DNA from: Patagioenas fasciata
Lineage: Eukaryota; Chordata; Aves; Columbiformes; Columbidae
DNA: 64,000 nt
Direction: 5' to 3'
Assembly: GCF_037038585.1 (NCBI RefSeq)
Contig: NC_092522.1
Span: forward strand, 126,090,661 to 126,154,660
Part shown: piece by piece, positions 1 through 10,593 of the stretch
Position numbering within the stretch: position 1 is the first letter of the stretch
How the letters are laid out: each line of letters begins with the position of its first letter
Program-made: the position numbers and the translations under genes
The notes under the pieces: model-generated
What the model was told of the DNA's origin: nothing
The model's input: only the letters and a program-made list of their open reading frames with translations
Databases searched by the model: none

Positions 1-1073
1 GCCGGAGGGGCCGGCGGGGCCGGTGCGCGCCGCGGTTCCACAGCTATGGAGGGGGCGGCAGCACCGGGGGCGCAGCGGGGTCGGGCTCGCACGGGCCCTG
101 CTGGGGCAAACCCCGTTACCCCTCCCACGGAAACCGGGCGATTGCCCAGCGCAGCCCAGCGCCGAGCACACGGGCAGCACCGAGTCCCGACCCCGGGCTC
201 ACCACTCCTCCCCGATCCGGTACACGTAGACGATGTTGTCGGTCTGGCCGATGGCGATCTTGGTGGAGTCCGGGGAGAAGGCCATGCCTCTGACCGCGTA
301 GCTCTTCCTGCCGTACTGCGGGAGGACGGCGGCTGAGCGCGGGGAGCCCGGCCCGGCCCGGCCCGGCGCCGCTCCCGTGCCCGCCCCGGCCCTGCCCGCT
401 GCGCGGGCTCCGGCCCCGGGCCCTCACCCTGGCGTCCGCGGGCTTGGTGGAGAACTTGTCCCGCCGCTCGCCCTGCTCGTCGTACAGCAGCACCACCCGC
501 TCCGCGGTGCACACGGCGAACCGGGCGCTGCTGGCGGACCAGGCCATGCAGGTCACCCGCGCCGGCCCGTCCTGGGGACACACACGGCTCAGCATGGCCC
601 GACCGCCCCCCGGCCCGTCCTGGGGACACACGCAGCTCAGCACGGCCCGACCGCGGGACTCACACGGCTCAGCATGGCCCGACCGCCCCCCGGCCCGTCT
701 TGGGGACACACGCAGCTCAGCATGGCCCGACCGCCCCCCGGCCCGTCCTGGGGACACACACGGCTCACACGGCCCGACCGCGGGACACACACGGCTCAGC
801 ATGGCCCGACCGCCCCCCGGCCCGTCCTGGGGACACACGCAGCTCAGCATGGCCCGACCGCCCCCCGGCCCGTCCTGGGGACACACACGGCTCAGCATGG
901 CCCGACCGCCCCCCGGCCCGTCCTGGGGACACACACGGCTCAGCATGGCCCGACCGCCCCCGGCCCGTCCTGGGGACACACAGCTCAGCACCGGTCCCAG
1001 CCCGGCCCGCCCCCCCCGCCGCCCCCGGCCCGACCTGCGGGGCCAGCAGCGTCCGCACGTGCCGCAGCTGCAT
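1..1073 (-). CDS. IFT172: IFT172, 5' part (exons 1-3)
   Basis: Intraflagellar transport protein 172, the large WD40/TPR subunit of the IFT-B complex that carries cargo along cilia and takes part in turnaround at the ciliary tip. Three coding exons are visible on the minus strand: 1035-1073 (starts [13 protein letters not shown]), 428-571 (contains [20 protein letters not shown], then [20 protein letters not shown]) and 203-315 (contains [20 protein letters not shown], then [14 protein letters not shown]). All junctions have AG/GT borders and keep frame. Together they give about the first 98 residues, the first WD40 blades, and they follow the human protein almost residue for residue. The rest of the gene (family length about 1,750 aa) lies left of the window; 1-202 is intron 3. 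Intron 1 (572-1034) is almost wholly a minisatellite. The gene is head-to-head with the LDLRAP1-like gene. Identity is near certain; exact borders are inferred from splice consensus. Confidence 0.95.
572..1010. repeat. Minisatellite filling IFT172 intron 1 (48-bp unit)
   Basis: About eight tandem copies, mostly exactly 48 bp apart with two longer spacings near 80 bp. On the IFT172 sense (minus) strand each unit contains a branch-point-like CTGAG, the 3' splice site TGTGTGTCCCCAG and then GACGGGCCGG, which is identical to the first ten bases of exon 2. The array is therefore a tandem copy of the intron 1/exon 2 junction. It is G-rich on the sense strand. The long open frames read here are a result of the 48-bp period. 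Confidence 0.93.
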
Positions 1074-1172
1074 CGCGCCGGGACCGGGACAGACACCGGG
1101 ACCGACAGCGGGACAGACACCGGGACCGGATGGCGCTCCCGCCGCCGCCGGGCCCCCCTGGCTCCGCCCCCC

Positions 1173-1186
1173 GTTGCCTTGGCAAC
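1173..1186. promoter_or_regulatory. X-box (RFX site) in the IFT172/LDLRAP1-like promoter
   Basis: GTTGCCTTGGCAAC, a perfect inverted repeat of GTTGCC around a TT spacer. It matches the RFX X-box that drives many ciliary genes. It lies about 100 bp upstream of the IFT172 start codon, the usual distance for ciliary X-boxes. A GC box (GGCTCCGCCCC) sits just beside it at 1160-1170. Binding is inferred from the motif. Confidence 0.8.
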
Positions 1187-1206
1187 CCCAGCGCCTCGGC
1201 CGCTGC

Positions 1207-1214
1207 TGACGTCA
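1207..1214. promoter_or_regulatory. CRE palindrome in the shared promoter
   Basis: TGACGTCA, a full CREB/ATF site, 77 bp upstream of the LDLRAP1-like ATG and about 135 bp from the IFT172 ATG. Together with the X-box it marks 1074-1290 as a compact CpG-rich bidirectional promoter. There is no TATA box. Confidence 0.7.
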
Positions 1215-1290
1215 GCGCGCCGAGCGCATTGGCGGCCGGTCCCCCGCGGCCCCGGTACCGGCAGCGCCCGGGCTCGGCTGCGGCTCCGCC

Positions 1291-4200
1291 ATGGAAGCGC
1301 TGCGGGCGGCGGGGCGCGCCGTGCTGCGGAGCCCGCGCCTCGCCCGGCACGGCCTGGGGCTCCGCCGGCGGCGCAGTGAGTGCGGGGAGCGGGCGGGGGC
1401 CGGGCCGGGCCGGGCCGGGCCGGGCTCACCTGCGGCGCGGAGCCCGCGGCTCCGTCCGGCCGGACAGGGTGCGGAGCGGTGTGGGGCACGGCTGCGGCCT
1501 GGCCTGGGGCGGCGGGGCAGCTGCGGGCAGGCTGTGGCGGTGAATCGGTGGGGCTGTGGGCAGGCTGTGGGCAGTGGATCGGTGGGGCAGTGGATCGGTG
1601 GGGCAGTGGCGGGGGATCGGTGGGTTGGTGGGCAGGCTGTGGTGGTGCCCGTGGACAGGCTGTGGGCTGCAGGGGCAGTGGGGCTGTGAGGCAGTGGCTG
1701 TGCCTGTGGACAGGCTGTGGGGCAGTGGCAGTGGGGCAGTCGCGGTGCCCATGGACAGTCTGTGGGGCAGTGGCAGTGGGGCAGTGACTGTGCCTGTGGA
1801 CAGGCTGTGGGGCAGTGGCAGTGGGGCAGTGACTGTGCCTGTGGACAGGCTGTGGGCTGCATCCTCGCCACCTCGTCCCTCCACGCTCCCCTGCCTGCAG
1901 CCTCTTGCCCCACTTCTGAATCGGGGCCACTCAGACGGGCAGGCTGACGGGCTGCAGGCGGCTGTGGCGGGCAGCAGTACCGGAGCAGCACCGGAGCACG
2001 CCGTGCCCCGGCTGTGGCGGGCAGCGCCGGAGCGGGCCGTGCCCCGGCTGTGGTGGGCAGTGCCGGAGCGGGCCGTGCCCTGGCTGTGGTGGGCAGTGCC
2101 GGGGCGGGCCGTGCCCCGGCTGTGGCGGGCAGTGCCGGAGCGGGCCGTGCCCCGGCTGTGGTGGGCAGTGCCGGAGCGGGCCGTGCCCCAGCTGTGGCGG
2201 GCAGTGCCGGGGCGGGCCGTGCCCCGGCTGTGGCGGGCAGTGCCGGAGCGGGCCGTGCCCCGGCTGTGGTGGGCAGTGCCGGGGCGGGCCGTGCCCCGGC
2301 TGTGGCGGGCAGTGCCGGAGCGGGCCGTGCCCCGGCTGTGGTGGGCAGTGCCGGAGCGGGCCGTGCCCCGGCTGTGGCGGGCAGTGCCGGAGCACGCTGT
2401 GCCCCGGCTGTGGGCACCCTCCCCAGCCCGAGCAGCCCTTGGCCTCCCTGAGCCGCTGTGCCCGGTGGGTGCGGACACGGGTGCAGTGAGCGTGTCAGGC
2501 CTGCGCTGGTGCGCTGCAGGGGCTGCTGTGCTGTCGGCGGCACAGCTCATCCCAGCCGGGCCCCACACACCCAGCCCTGTGCAGCAGGAGGGCTGCGCTT
2601 GGGCCTCCTCAGTCACGGCTGCCCGAAGGCGCTGGCAGCCCCGGCACGGTGCCCTTCCACCTGGGGTCGGGGTCCCCGATGCCTGCATGGGACCCGGTGG
2701 GTTCCCTGGTAGTTGCCGTTTGTGCCGGAGTGTGCCGCGCAAATAATGTCTCCTGATTTCCCTGTGGGTTTGGGCTATTCCAATTGCAAGTCAGAGCCTT
2801 CTGCAAGTGTGCCAGTAATGTTCAGGGAGCTAATCCCAGGAAAGAAGTGAAAAATAACCTTGAGAAGTGTGAGCTTAGTGTGAACAGTAGATACCGAGGC
2901 CGTTCCCAGCAAAGTGCACAAACCTGGTTTTTGTAGCAGAGTAACCTCTGTGTTCCTGCTCCTCTGTGGGCTGAGTCCCCAGGAAGAGAGGGACTGTGCC
3001 TCCCTGTGTCAGCCCTTCCGCGTGTCCCCTCTCTCGCCATCCATGTGCTCTTTGGGATTTGAGGTAAGTAAATGTGTGATAACACCTGCTTCAGCTCTCC
3101 GTGAAAATTATCACCAGGAAGTGCGTGGCACAGGAGAGTCGTTCCTTTGTGTGTGCACGCTAGTCTGAAAACTGAGGCTTTTCTTGGATGAGAGTGAACT
3201 TTCTGCTGAAGCCAGTGGCTTTGTCTCGGGGAGCAGAGGTCACCCCGTGGGGCTTTGTGTGTCGCCCACCAAGGGCACGGGTGTCAGGACGTGTAGGGCC
3301 GGGGCTGCGTCTCCCACCAGCACACCCGCAGCGTGGTGCAGCACCCGCTGAAACGGGCTGGTTTCTGAAGGACGCCGGAGGGCCGGGGACTGTCTCTGGG
3401 GAACCTTTCTGGAGTGAGCAGACACTCTGCCTGTTGTTTGGTTTGTATTTCTGGACTGCAGCAAGGGGTTTCGAAAAGAGAGGGCACAGGAAACAGAAGC
3501 CAGGGCCCCTTTAATTCTGTGACCTGTAAAGTAAGGCACGTGGGAGCTGTCTTCCCTCTGTGCGTTGGAGTTCATCCACAAATGTGTTTTCCTGGAAGCT
3601 AGTTTGTGCGCTTGAAACGCGAGTCTGAGCTCTGCCTTAACACAGAACCTTCGTGGTGCAGCTGCTTCCCAGTCCCCTCAGCTCGGAGGTGAGCGCTGGA
3701 TGAGCTGCCCCGGCAGCCCCCTGCTGCGAGCGATGGTCGACAGAGGGTTGGCCTTGGTTGCACAAAGACGCTTGGGGATTTTGATCTGAGTGTGGCAGCA
3801 AATGCTGCTGCTCCTGAGCTGTGCCAGCAGCTAAGGGGGTGAGATGAATGCAGTGCAGAGAACATCCTGCTTGCAGTGAAACAGATGAGACCCAGGAATG
3901 CAAGGTTTCTGCAGCCAGCAGTGAACATTGCAGCATCCGAGGCCCTGTGCACATCTGCAGGGGCTCGCTGTCGGTGCTGACAGAGCCTGGACCTGCAGGG
4001 ATGGAGGGCTAAAGCTCTGAGGGTGAACCGTCCTCTTGTGCTGTTCCCCTTCCAAGAACGTCACAGCCAGCTGAGCGAGGCAGCGGCACCGCTGCCCGGA
4101 GCCGCGGAGCTGCAGCGGAGCAGAGGGGCTGTGCCGGGCGAGCCGCGGGGCCGCCGGCCTGTGGCTTCTAAGGCATTTTGTCTTTGCAGAGCTTCCTGAG

Positions 4201-7200
4201 AGCTGGGCTGACATGCAGGAGCCACTGCTTGAGGGGATGTGCTTCACGCTCAAGTATCTAGGCATGACGCTGGTAGAAAAACCCAAAGGAGAAGACATGG
4301 CTGCTGCTGCCATCCGCAGGATCGTGGCCACGGTGAGAGCTGGCGCTGAGCCGATATGGAGAAGAGCCAGTTCAGAGCCCAGCTCTGGGCTCCGGGAAGT
4401 GTTGGGTCCCAGCCCTGACCCCCGAGGCATCGTGCTGTCCCCAGAGGAGGGCGGTGTGCCGGGCTCTGCCTGTGTGCCGGGGAAGGCGGCCGCAGGAGGC
4501 TCTGCCCGTGTGCCGGGGAAGGTGGCCGCAGGAGGCTCTGCCTGTGTGCCGGGGAAGGCGGCCGTAGGAGGCTCTGCCTGTGTGCCGGGCTCTGCCTGTG
4601 TGCCGGGGAAGGCGGCCGCAGGAGGCTCTGCCTGTGTGCCGGGGAAGGCGGCCGCAGGAGGCTCTGCCCGTGTGCCGGGGAAGGCGGCCGCAGGAGGCTC
4701 TGCCCGTGTGCCAGGGAAGGCGGCCGTAGGAGGCTCTGCCCGTGTGCCGGGGAAGGCGGCCGCAGGAGGCTCTGCCCGTGTGCCGGGGAAGGCGGCCGCA
4801 GGAGGCTCTGCCTGTGTGCCGGGGAAGGCGGCCGCCGCTGCCTGCTCCGCACCGCCAGCAGGAGCAGAGCTGTGCCTGCCGCAGCCCGGAGGGCACGGTG
4901 CAGTGCCGGGGCGGTGGGACTGTCCTTTCCCGTGTGCATGGCAGCAGTGTGAATGGATTCCAGGGGTGTTCTGTGCAGGACGTGCCTGAGCTCCAGGCTC
5001 TGCTTTCCCATCCCTGCACCAGGAGCCTTTGCAGCAAGGGTCCAAGTGGGTGGCCTTCCATACAGAGTCGGGGGGACGCCTCCCAGCGAGGGGGATGAAG
5101 ACCCTTGCCAGATCTGCAGAGGTGTCTGGTGTCTCCCCACTGCCAGGCACGGGTGGGAGCTCGCAAGTTCCAGAAGGTGATTCTGACGGTGTCTCCAAGG
5201 GGCATCTCGCTGCAGGATGCAGACACGAAGGAGATGGTTGAGAACATCTCCATCTACAGGTGGGCACGGGGTGTGGAGGGCCGGGCTGTTCCCCAGCGGC
5301 TGCCGGGGAGGGCCGGACCTTTTGTCAGCAGTACCTCCAAGTTTAGATCTTCCTTGGGCTCTGCGAGGCCCGTGTCCCCTCCCTGCCGTGCCCCACAGCC
5401 CTGCTGGGCTGAACCCCGAGGCCCGTGTCCCCTCCCTGCCGTGCCCCACAGCCCTGCTGGGCTGAACCCCGAGGCCCGTGTCCCCTCCCTGCCGTGTCCC
5501 ACAGCCCTGCTGGGCTGAACCCCGAGGCCCGTGTCCCCTCCCTGCCGTGTCCCACAGCCCTGCTGGGCTGAACCCCAAGGCCCGTGTCCCCTCCCTGCCG
5601 TGCCCCACAGCCCTGCTGGGCTGAACCCCGAGGCCCGTGTCCCCTCCCTGCCGTGTCCCACAGCCCTGCTGGGCTGAACCCCGAGGCCCGTGTCCCCTCC
5701 CTGCCGTGCCCCACAGCCCTGCTGGGCTGAACCCCGAGGCCCGTGTCCCCTCCCTGCCGTGCCCCACAGCCCTGCTGGGCTGAACCCCAAGGCCCGTGTC
5801 CCCTCCCTGCCGTGTCCCACAGCCCTGCTGGGCTGAACCCCGAGGCCCGTGTCCCCTCCCTGCCGTGTCCCACAGCCCTGCTGGGCTGAACCCCGAGGCC
5901 CGTGTCCCCTCCCTGCCGTGTCCCACAGCCCTGCTGGGTTGAACCCCGAGGCCCGTGTCCCCTCCCTGCCATGTCCCACAGCCCTGCTGGACTGAACCCC
6001 AAGGCCCGTGTCCCCTCCCTGCCGTGTCCCACAGCCCTGCTGGGCTGAACCCCGAGGCCCGTGTCCCCTCCCTGCCGTGTCCCACAGCCCTGCTGGGCTG
6101 AACCCCAAGGCCCGTGTCCCCTCCCTGCCGTGCCCCACAGCCCTGCTGGGTTGAACCCCGAGGCCCGTGTCCCCTCCCTGCCGTGTCCCACAGCCCTGCT
6201 GGGCTGAACCCCAAGGCCCGTGTCCCCTCCCTGCCGTGCCCCACAGCCCTGCTGGGGCTGAGCACAAGCAGGGTCCTGGGCGGCCTCGAGTTCTGGGTCG
6301 GTCCGTCTGTCTGTTCCCGGCCCTGCTTGTCTGTTCTGGCACTCGAGCGGGGTGTCGAGGCTGATGGTGAGGAAGCCCCAGACAGGGTAGCACGGCATGT
6401 CTGCCTCTCCCTGACACAGGACCCCTCTTCTGGCTGCCAGGGCATGGGGCTGCCATGGACTGCAGCGTTCTCGGGCTGGCTACAGGCTGCAAGAGCTGCT
6501 GCGGGTTCTTTCACTGCTGCCAGGGCTGCTTTGGCTGGGCGGGTGTCTGGGGGTGAGGGGAGCGTGGCTGCAGGCTACTGGCTAGATGGGAACCAGAGGC
6601 AGGACACGTATTCGGTGCAAAATTTGGGTCTTAGCACCAGAGCTGATGTGCCAAGGCAGATCATCCCGCTGCCTGGCTGCGATCGTGTCCCTGGAAGCAG
6701 TCACCCACTCCTCTGTGCTCCTTTTGTCTCAGCGCTTGAGTTCCTACGTGCTCCCAGGACCGAGGAGCACGCTGGGCAGCGCAGCGGGGAATGCCCGTGG
6801 AGCAGGGATCTCCTGCGCTGCCAGGCAGCCTCTGGCCTCGCGGTGGGGTCGGGCTGCCTGGTCCTCTGGGGCAGGTGGAAGCCTGAGGCTGCCAGCACTG
6901 CTGTGCGTGTGCTGGGAGCACAGGAGGGGACCTGGGTTCCTGGCTGCCCTGAGCAGCTCCTCTCTGCCCGCAGGATCTCCTACTGCACCACAGACAAGCT
7001 GCAGAACAAAGTCTTCGCCTACGTTGCCCAGAGCCAGGACAGCGGGGCGCTGGAGTGCCATGCCTTCCTCTCGCCCAAGAAGAAGATCGTAAGCACTTCC
7101 CGTCTGCTCTTGGCTCCATGAGGTAAGGGTGGGTGCATGGGCCTTCATTCTCCGCCATCACACAGAGAAATCTGTGCACCTGAGCTGGAAACGGAGCCGG

Positions 7201-9672
7201 GGACATGTGCGCTCACCTGCTGCAAGGCAGGTGGGGAGCAACAGGAGGTTCTTCTGTCCCAGCTCCCCTGGGGTCTCCTCTTGGGGATGGCTGCCCCCCA
7301 CGGACAGACAGACACGGCACCAAGCTCTGGCCTTCCGCGGGTGTGCTCTGCAGAGAAAGGCAGCCGGGGGCCCTGGCTCTCAGATCCCGCGGCAGTGGGG
7401 CTGTCCTGGCTTCAGGGCCCAGATGGAAGCAGAACGCAGACTTTCCTTCTCTTTCTCATGCACAGGCCCAGGCCGTGACTCTGACTGTGGCCCAGGCCTT
7501 CCAGATGGCACTGGATCTCTGGGAAGCAGCGCACGCAGGTAGGAGGAATTTCTCCCATCCCTCTGCCTGGCGCTGAGGTCAATGTCTGCAGTGTGGGAGC
7601 CTGCGGGGCTGTGTGGAGGAGCTGGTGAAACACCACGCAGGGGAGCGTTGTCCCTGCTGCCGTTCTCTGCACTGCCCCACACGGGGACCCTGTCCCTGGC
7701 TGGGGTGGGGGTGTCCCTGCTCCCCACACTGAGCTCTTCTGCATTGCTGAGCTGTAGCACAGCTCAGGGCCCTGCGGAACCTGCCCTGAGCAGAGGTCTC
7801 GCACCCGCGTCTGCACCCTGCCCAGCGCAGCAGGGGCGTCCGTCCCGTGCCCACAGTCCCGCCTGTGCTCCCCCGCTGGGCCTGCTCCAGGCTGCAGGCA
7901 CTAACCACTGCTTTTGCCCTGTCCCAGGCTCTAGGCAGGAACAGCCCTTTCACCCTTCATGTGTCTTGGAGAGCAGTGAGCCCGGCAGACCAAGTGAGCC
8001 AGCCCCCCCGGGGAGCCCTGCCTTCAGGCACCAGTTTGGGGTACAGTATGTGCAAGTCTGCCCGTGCCCAGGGCTGTCTCACATTAGGGCAGGAATAGTA
8101 ACCCTTACCCAGCTCCTTCCTCCTGGCCTTGCAGGACCATGCCGACACCAGTGCAGCCTCCCTCGCACATGGCAGCCTCGCGTGGAGAGGGACGCTGCTC
8201 TCTCACAAGGCAGGCGTGGTCCTGGCTCCGGGAGCTGTCGGGCCCAGCTCTGCTGCAGCCCTCAGCCCTGCTCTGCTGGCACTGTCAAACGGGGCGCTGG
8301 GACCTGCTCTGCACCCTTGCTGCCCTGGCTGGGGATGAGACACCGTCTCTAGAGGAGAGGACCCTTTGGTCATCATCTCACCAGCCTGTCCCTCTGCACT
8401 ATACCTGCTGCATGTCCAGAGCCAGGCGGAGCATCGCGGTGCTGCCGCTCTCACTGTGTCCTGCCCGGGAGCCCCTGGATGCCCAGTCCATGGCCTTGCG
8501 GTCCCAGCACTGGCCCGGCCTGGCAGTGGTGGCTGCCGGCAGCCTGCTCCGGGTGGTTCTCTGCCCGTCTCTCCAGCTACAAGCGGTGCTCACCCTGCTC
8601 TCGTCTCCGGGCAGAGGTGCGCTGTGTGCAGGACCTGTCTCGCCTTGTTCCCCACTCGCAGCCTGTGTTGGGTGCTCTCCTGGCTGGAGGGGCTGTGGGG
8701 ACAGCCGTGGTCTCTCCCCGTGCGTGGCTGTGTGCCTGAGCCCCGGGGATTTCAGCAGCCCGGCCCTGCAGGTGCCACCTCTGCCCCTGCTGCCTGTGGG
8801 CACCCTTGGGGCCGTGCCTGGTGGGTCACTGTGTCCTGTGAAGGGGCCAGGGGCTGCCCTGCTGCTCCCAAACAGGTGCTGGGCAGCCTGGGCTCGCTCC
8901 TGGCAGAGCCCTGCCCAGGCAGGGAGGTGTCAGACAGGTTTGTTTTGTTTGCCAGGAGGAGGAAGAGGAGGAGGAAGATAGCATCAGTGAAACCTTATCC
9001 GGGTAGGTGGTGAGCTGCTGCTTGTGCTCGGGGATCTCTCTGGTGAACCCTGTCTTGCTTCCCTCTTTGTACCCTACGCAAGGGGAGCTGCTGGGGCCAC
9101 AGGCATGGTGGGAGCATGGAGATCTGGTGAAGTGTCAGCCCCTTGTATATGGCGCTCTTCAAGGGAAGGAGACGTGGCTTTGCAGTGTTGGGACAGGCTG
9201 GCCTGGGGAAATGGTTTGGTAGCAAGTGGGCCGGTGCCTTCTGCCCTCAGAGCGCCCGGCACTGCCGCGCCAGCGCTGCGCGGTCACGAGCGCGCTGCAA
9301 CTCAGCAGGTCCTGCTTGGGGCACAACGTGCGCTCTGTTTTCTTCCAAAGCAGCATGGAGGAGCTGGGGAGGGGAGCCCACAGCCCAGCAGGTAAGTTCC
9401 TTCCTTCAGTGCCCCTGAAGGGCGGGGGTTGATGGCTCTGCTTCCCCCCCCGGCTGTGCTGCATTCCCCACCGCACATCTCATGGACCAGGTCTTCCTCC
9501 CTCTTGCTTTTCAGAGTCAGCACTTCTCGTGCCCAGGGCGAGCTCTCCTACAGCACAGCTACTGTGCCACCGCCTGGGGCAGCCCCTGGACAGCTGGAAG
9601 GGGCCAGGAGGGGCTGGTGGCCTCCCCGCAGCTGGCCCCAGGACTGCTGGCCCCAGGACTCCCCTGGGCTAA
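1291..9672 (+). CDS. LDLRAP1-like PTB-domain adaptor (nine exons, 295 aa model)
   Basis: Relative of LDLRAP1 (ARH), the adaptor whose PTB domain binds FxNPxY tails of LDL-receptor family proteins for clathrin uptake. Exons: 1291-1375, 4190-4332, 5147-5259, 6974-7088, 7466-7538, 7928-8040, 8956-9002, 9351-9391, 9515-9672 (TAA at 9670). All nine chain in one frame with AG/GT borders. The start [15 protein letters not shown] parallels MDALKSAGRALIRSP of LDLRAP1. The PTB domain spans about residues 30-176, with [60 protein letters not shown] and [20 protein letters not shown]. Exons 1-5 are secure. Exons 6-9 (acidic run [16 protein letters not shown], then a Ser/Pro/Ala-rich tail) rest on splice signals and frame only. 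The clathrin box (LLDLE) and the phenylalanine-based AP-2 motif of LDLRAP1 are not seen. Human LDLRAP1 lies on another chromosome (1p36), so this is probably a paralogue missing from the mammalian cluster. Confidence 0.85.
1530..1860. repeat. Minisatellite, about 45-bp unit, LDLRAP1-like intron 1
   Basis: Diverged tandem copies of a G/T-rich unit (TGTGCCTGTGGACAGGCTGT plus GGGGCAGTGGCAGTGGGG). The best copies are spaced 45 bp apart near 1740-1860 and decay towards 1530. The array begins about 155 bp after the exon 1 donor and is G-rich on the gene's sense strand. Confidence 0.85.
1990..2412. repeat. Minisatellite, 36-bp unit, LDLRAP1-like intron 1
   Basis: About twelve copies of a 36-bp unit beginning GTGCCCCGGCTGTGGCGGGC. 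Units differ mainly by C/T and A/G changes (GTGGCGGG versus GTGGTGGG; GGAGC versus GGGGC), arranged in a mixed order. The period is a multiple of three, which explains the open frames on both strands. Confidence 0.95.
4450..4845. repeat. Minisatellite, 36-bp unit with NotI sites, LDLRAP1-like intron 2
   Basis: About eleven copies of a 36-bp unit containing GCCGGGGAAGGCGGCCGCAG and GAGGCTCTGCC(T/C)GTGT. Most units carry GCGGCCGC, so NotI sites recur every 36 bp; a few have GCGGCCGT. One copy is shortened near 4580-4600. The array starts about 115 bp after the exon 2 donor. Confidence 0.95.
5358..6258. repeat. Minisatellite, 53-bp unit, LDLRAP1-like intron 3
   Basis: About seventeen copies of a C-rich 53-bp unit. 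Each holds CCCTGCCGTGTCCCACAG, a good 3' splice-site sequence, and GGGCTGAACC, a branch-point-like sequence. Variant sites (GTGCCCC/GTGTCCC; CCGAGG/CCAAGG) alternate along the array. It starts about 100 bp after the exon 3 donor. 53 is not a multiple of three, yet no frame has a stop on the minus strand, hence the long spurious reading frames there. Confidence 0.96.
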
Positions 9673-10214
9673 GCCACATCTCTGCAAGGACGGACCAGCC
9701 ACTCAGGATTCACCCTGTGCCTGCCCCGGGCCAGACCGTGCCTGCCCCTGCGCCGGCGCTGCCCCGCGGGCACGGGCTCTGCTGGCACCACCGCCATGCA
9801 GCGCACAGGCTGCGACGCGCTCCTTGTCCTGCTCTCCGCCTGCATGACCCGCTTCAAGCCACGGCTGCTCCCTGCTCCAGCCCGGGCCGGGCACCAGCCC
9901 TCCTCGCTCTGCCCGTCCCAGCGCATGCGGAGCTGCCCCGAGCTCTCCGAGCGTGCAGATGCACCAGCCTGCGCTTCCCGGGCTGCCTGTGCCGCACCTG
10001 CCTCCCTCGTTACTCACCCTTGCTCCTCGAGGTGGCCGCTGGGGAGCAGCTGAGGCTGAGCAGCCCCTGGAGATGGTGGAGGAGGCGTTTGGCATGTGTG
10101 ACCGTCAGCGAGCAACAGGAGGAGCGAGGATGGCCTTGCCGCTGCAGTTCAGCCTCACAGCCTCTCACGAGTGAAATGGGCTGGTTTTTAAAGAAAGCTC
10201 TGCCTTTATAGGAG

Positions 10215-10220
10215 AATAAA
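10215..10220 (+). terminator. Poly(A) signal, LDLRAP1-like gene
   Basis: AATAAA 543 bp after the proposed TAA stop of the LDLRAP1-like gene, followed by a T-run and a GT-rich stretch. It is the first good signal downstream. The 3' UTR would be 9673 to about 10240. Confidence 0.55.
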
Positions 10221-10587
10221 TGAAGTTTTTTTACTGGTATGGTTTGGGTTTGAGTGCTGGGGTGACATGCACAAGTGTGCAAGGTGCTGTGGCTCTGCTG
10301 GGCTCTGGCCTCCTTCTTCCAGGCCAGGCTGCCCGGCTGTGTGCGCTCTCTGCAGCCTGTGGTGTTCGTGCAGGGACAGCAGTCCCCTGGGGGACAGTGT
10401 GTCCAACAGCAGGGCATGGCCCAGCAGGTAGCACTGGCACTCCCTTGGGGCCAGAAGTGTGCAGGAGACCTTGAGGACCTGTAGCTCCTGCACAGCACAC
10501 AAGAACAGGTCTCCTAAGGAGTGCTGGTACATGCACACACAGACATGCAACACCACAGGGACAATGCTGCTTTTGAGCCAGGATGCT

Positions 10588-10593
10588 TTTATT
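10588..10593 (-). terminator. Poly(A) signal, FNDC4
   Basis: AATAAA on the minus strand, about 1.4 kb past the FNDC4 stop codon at 12013. This would give a 3' UTR of 12012 down to about 10570, ending some 350 bp from the oppositely oriented LDLRAP1-like transcript end. Confidence 0.5.

Noticed and set aside
4461-4468. Possible protein-coding minisatellite (collagen- or mucin-like) in 4450-4845.
   Set aside because: Lies between two well-defined PTB exons with good splice sites; no reason to expect translation.
4250-6514. Minus-strand open frames of 350-754 codons.
   Set aside because: They read through the 36-bp and 53-bp arrays antisense to the LDLRAP1-like gene, across its real exons.
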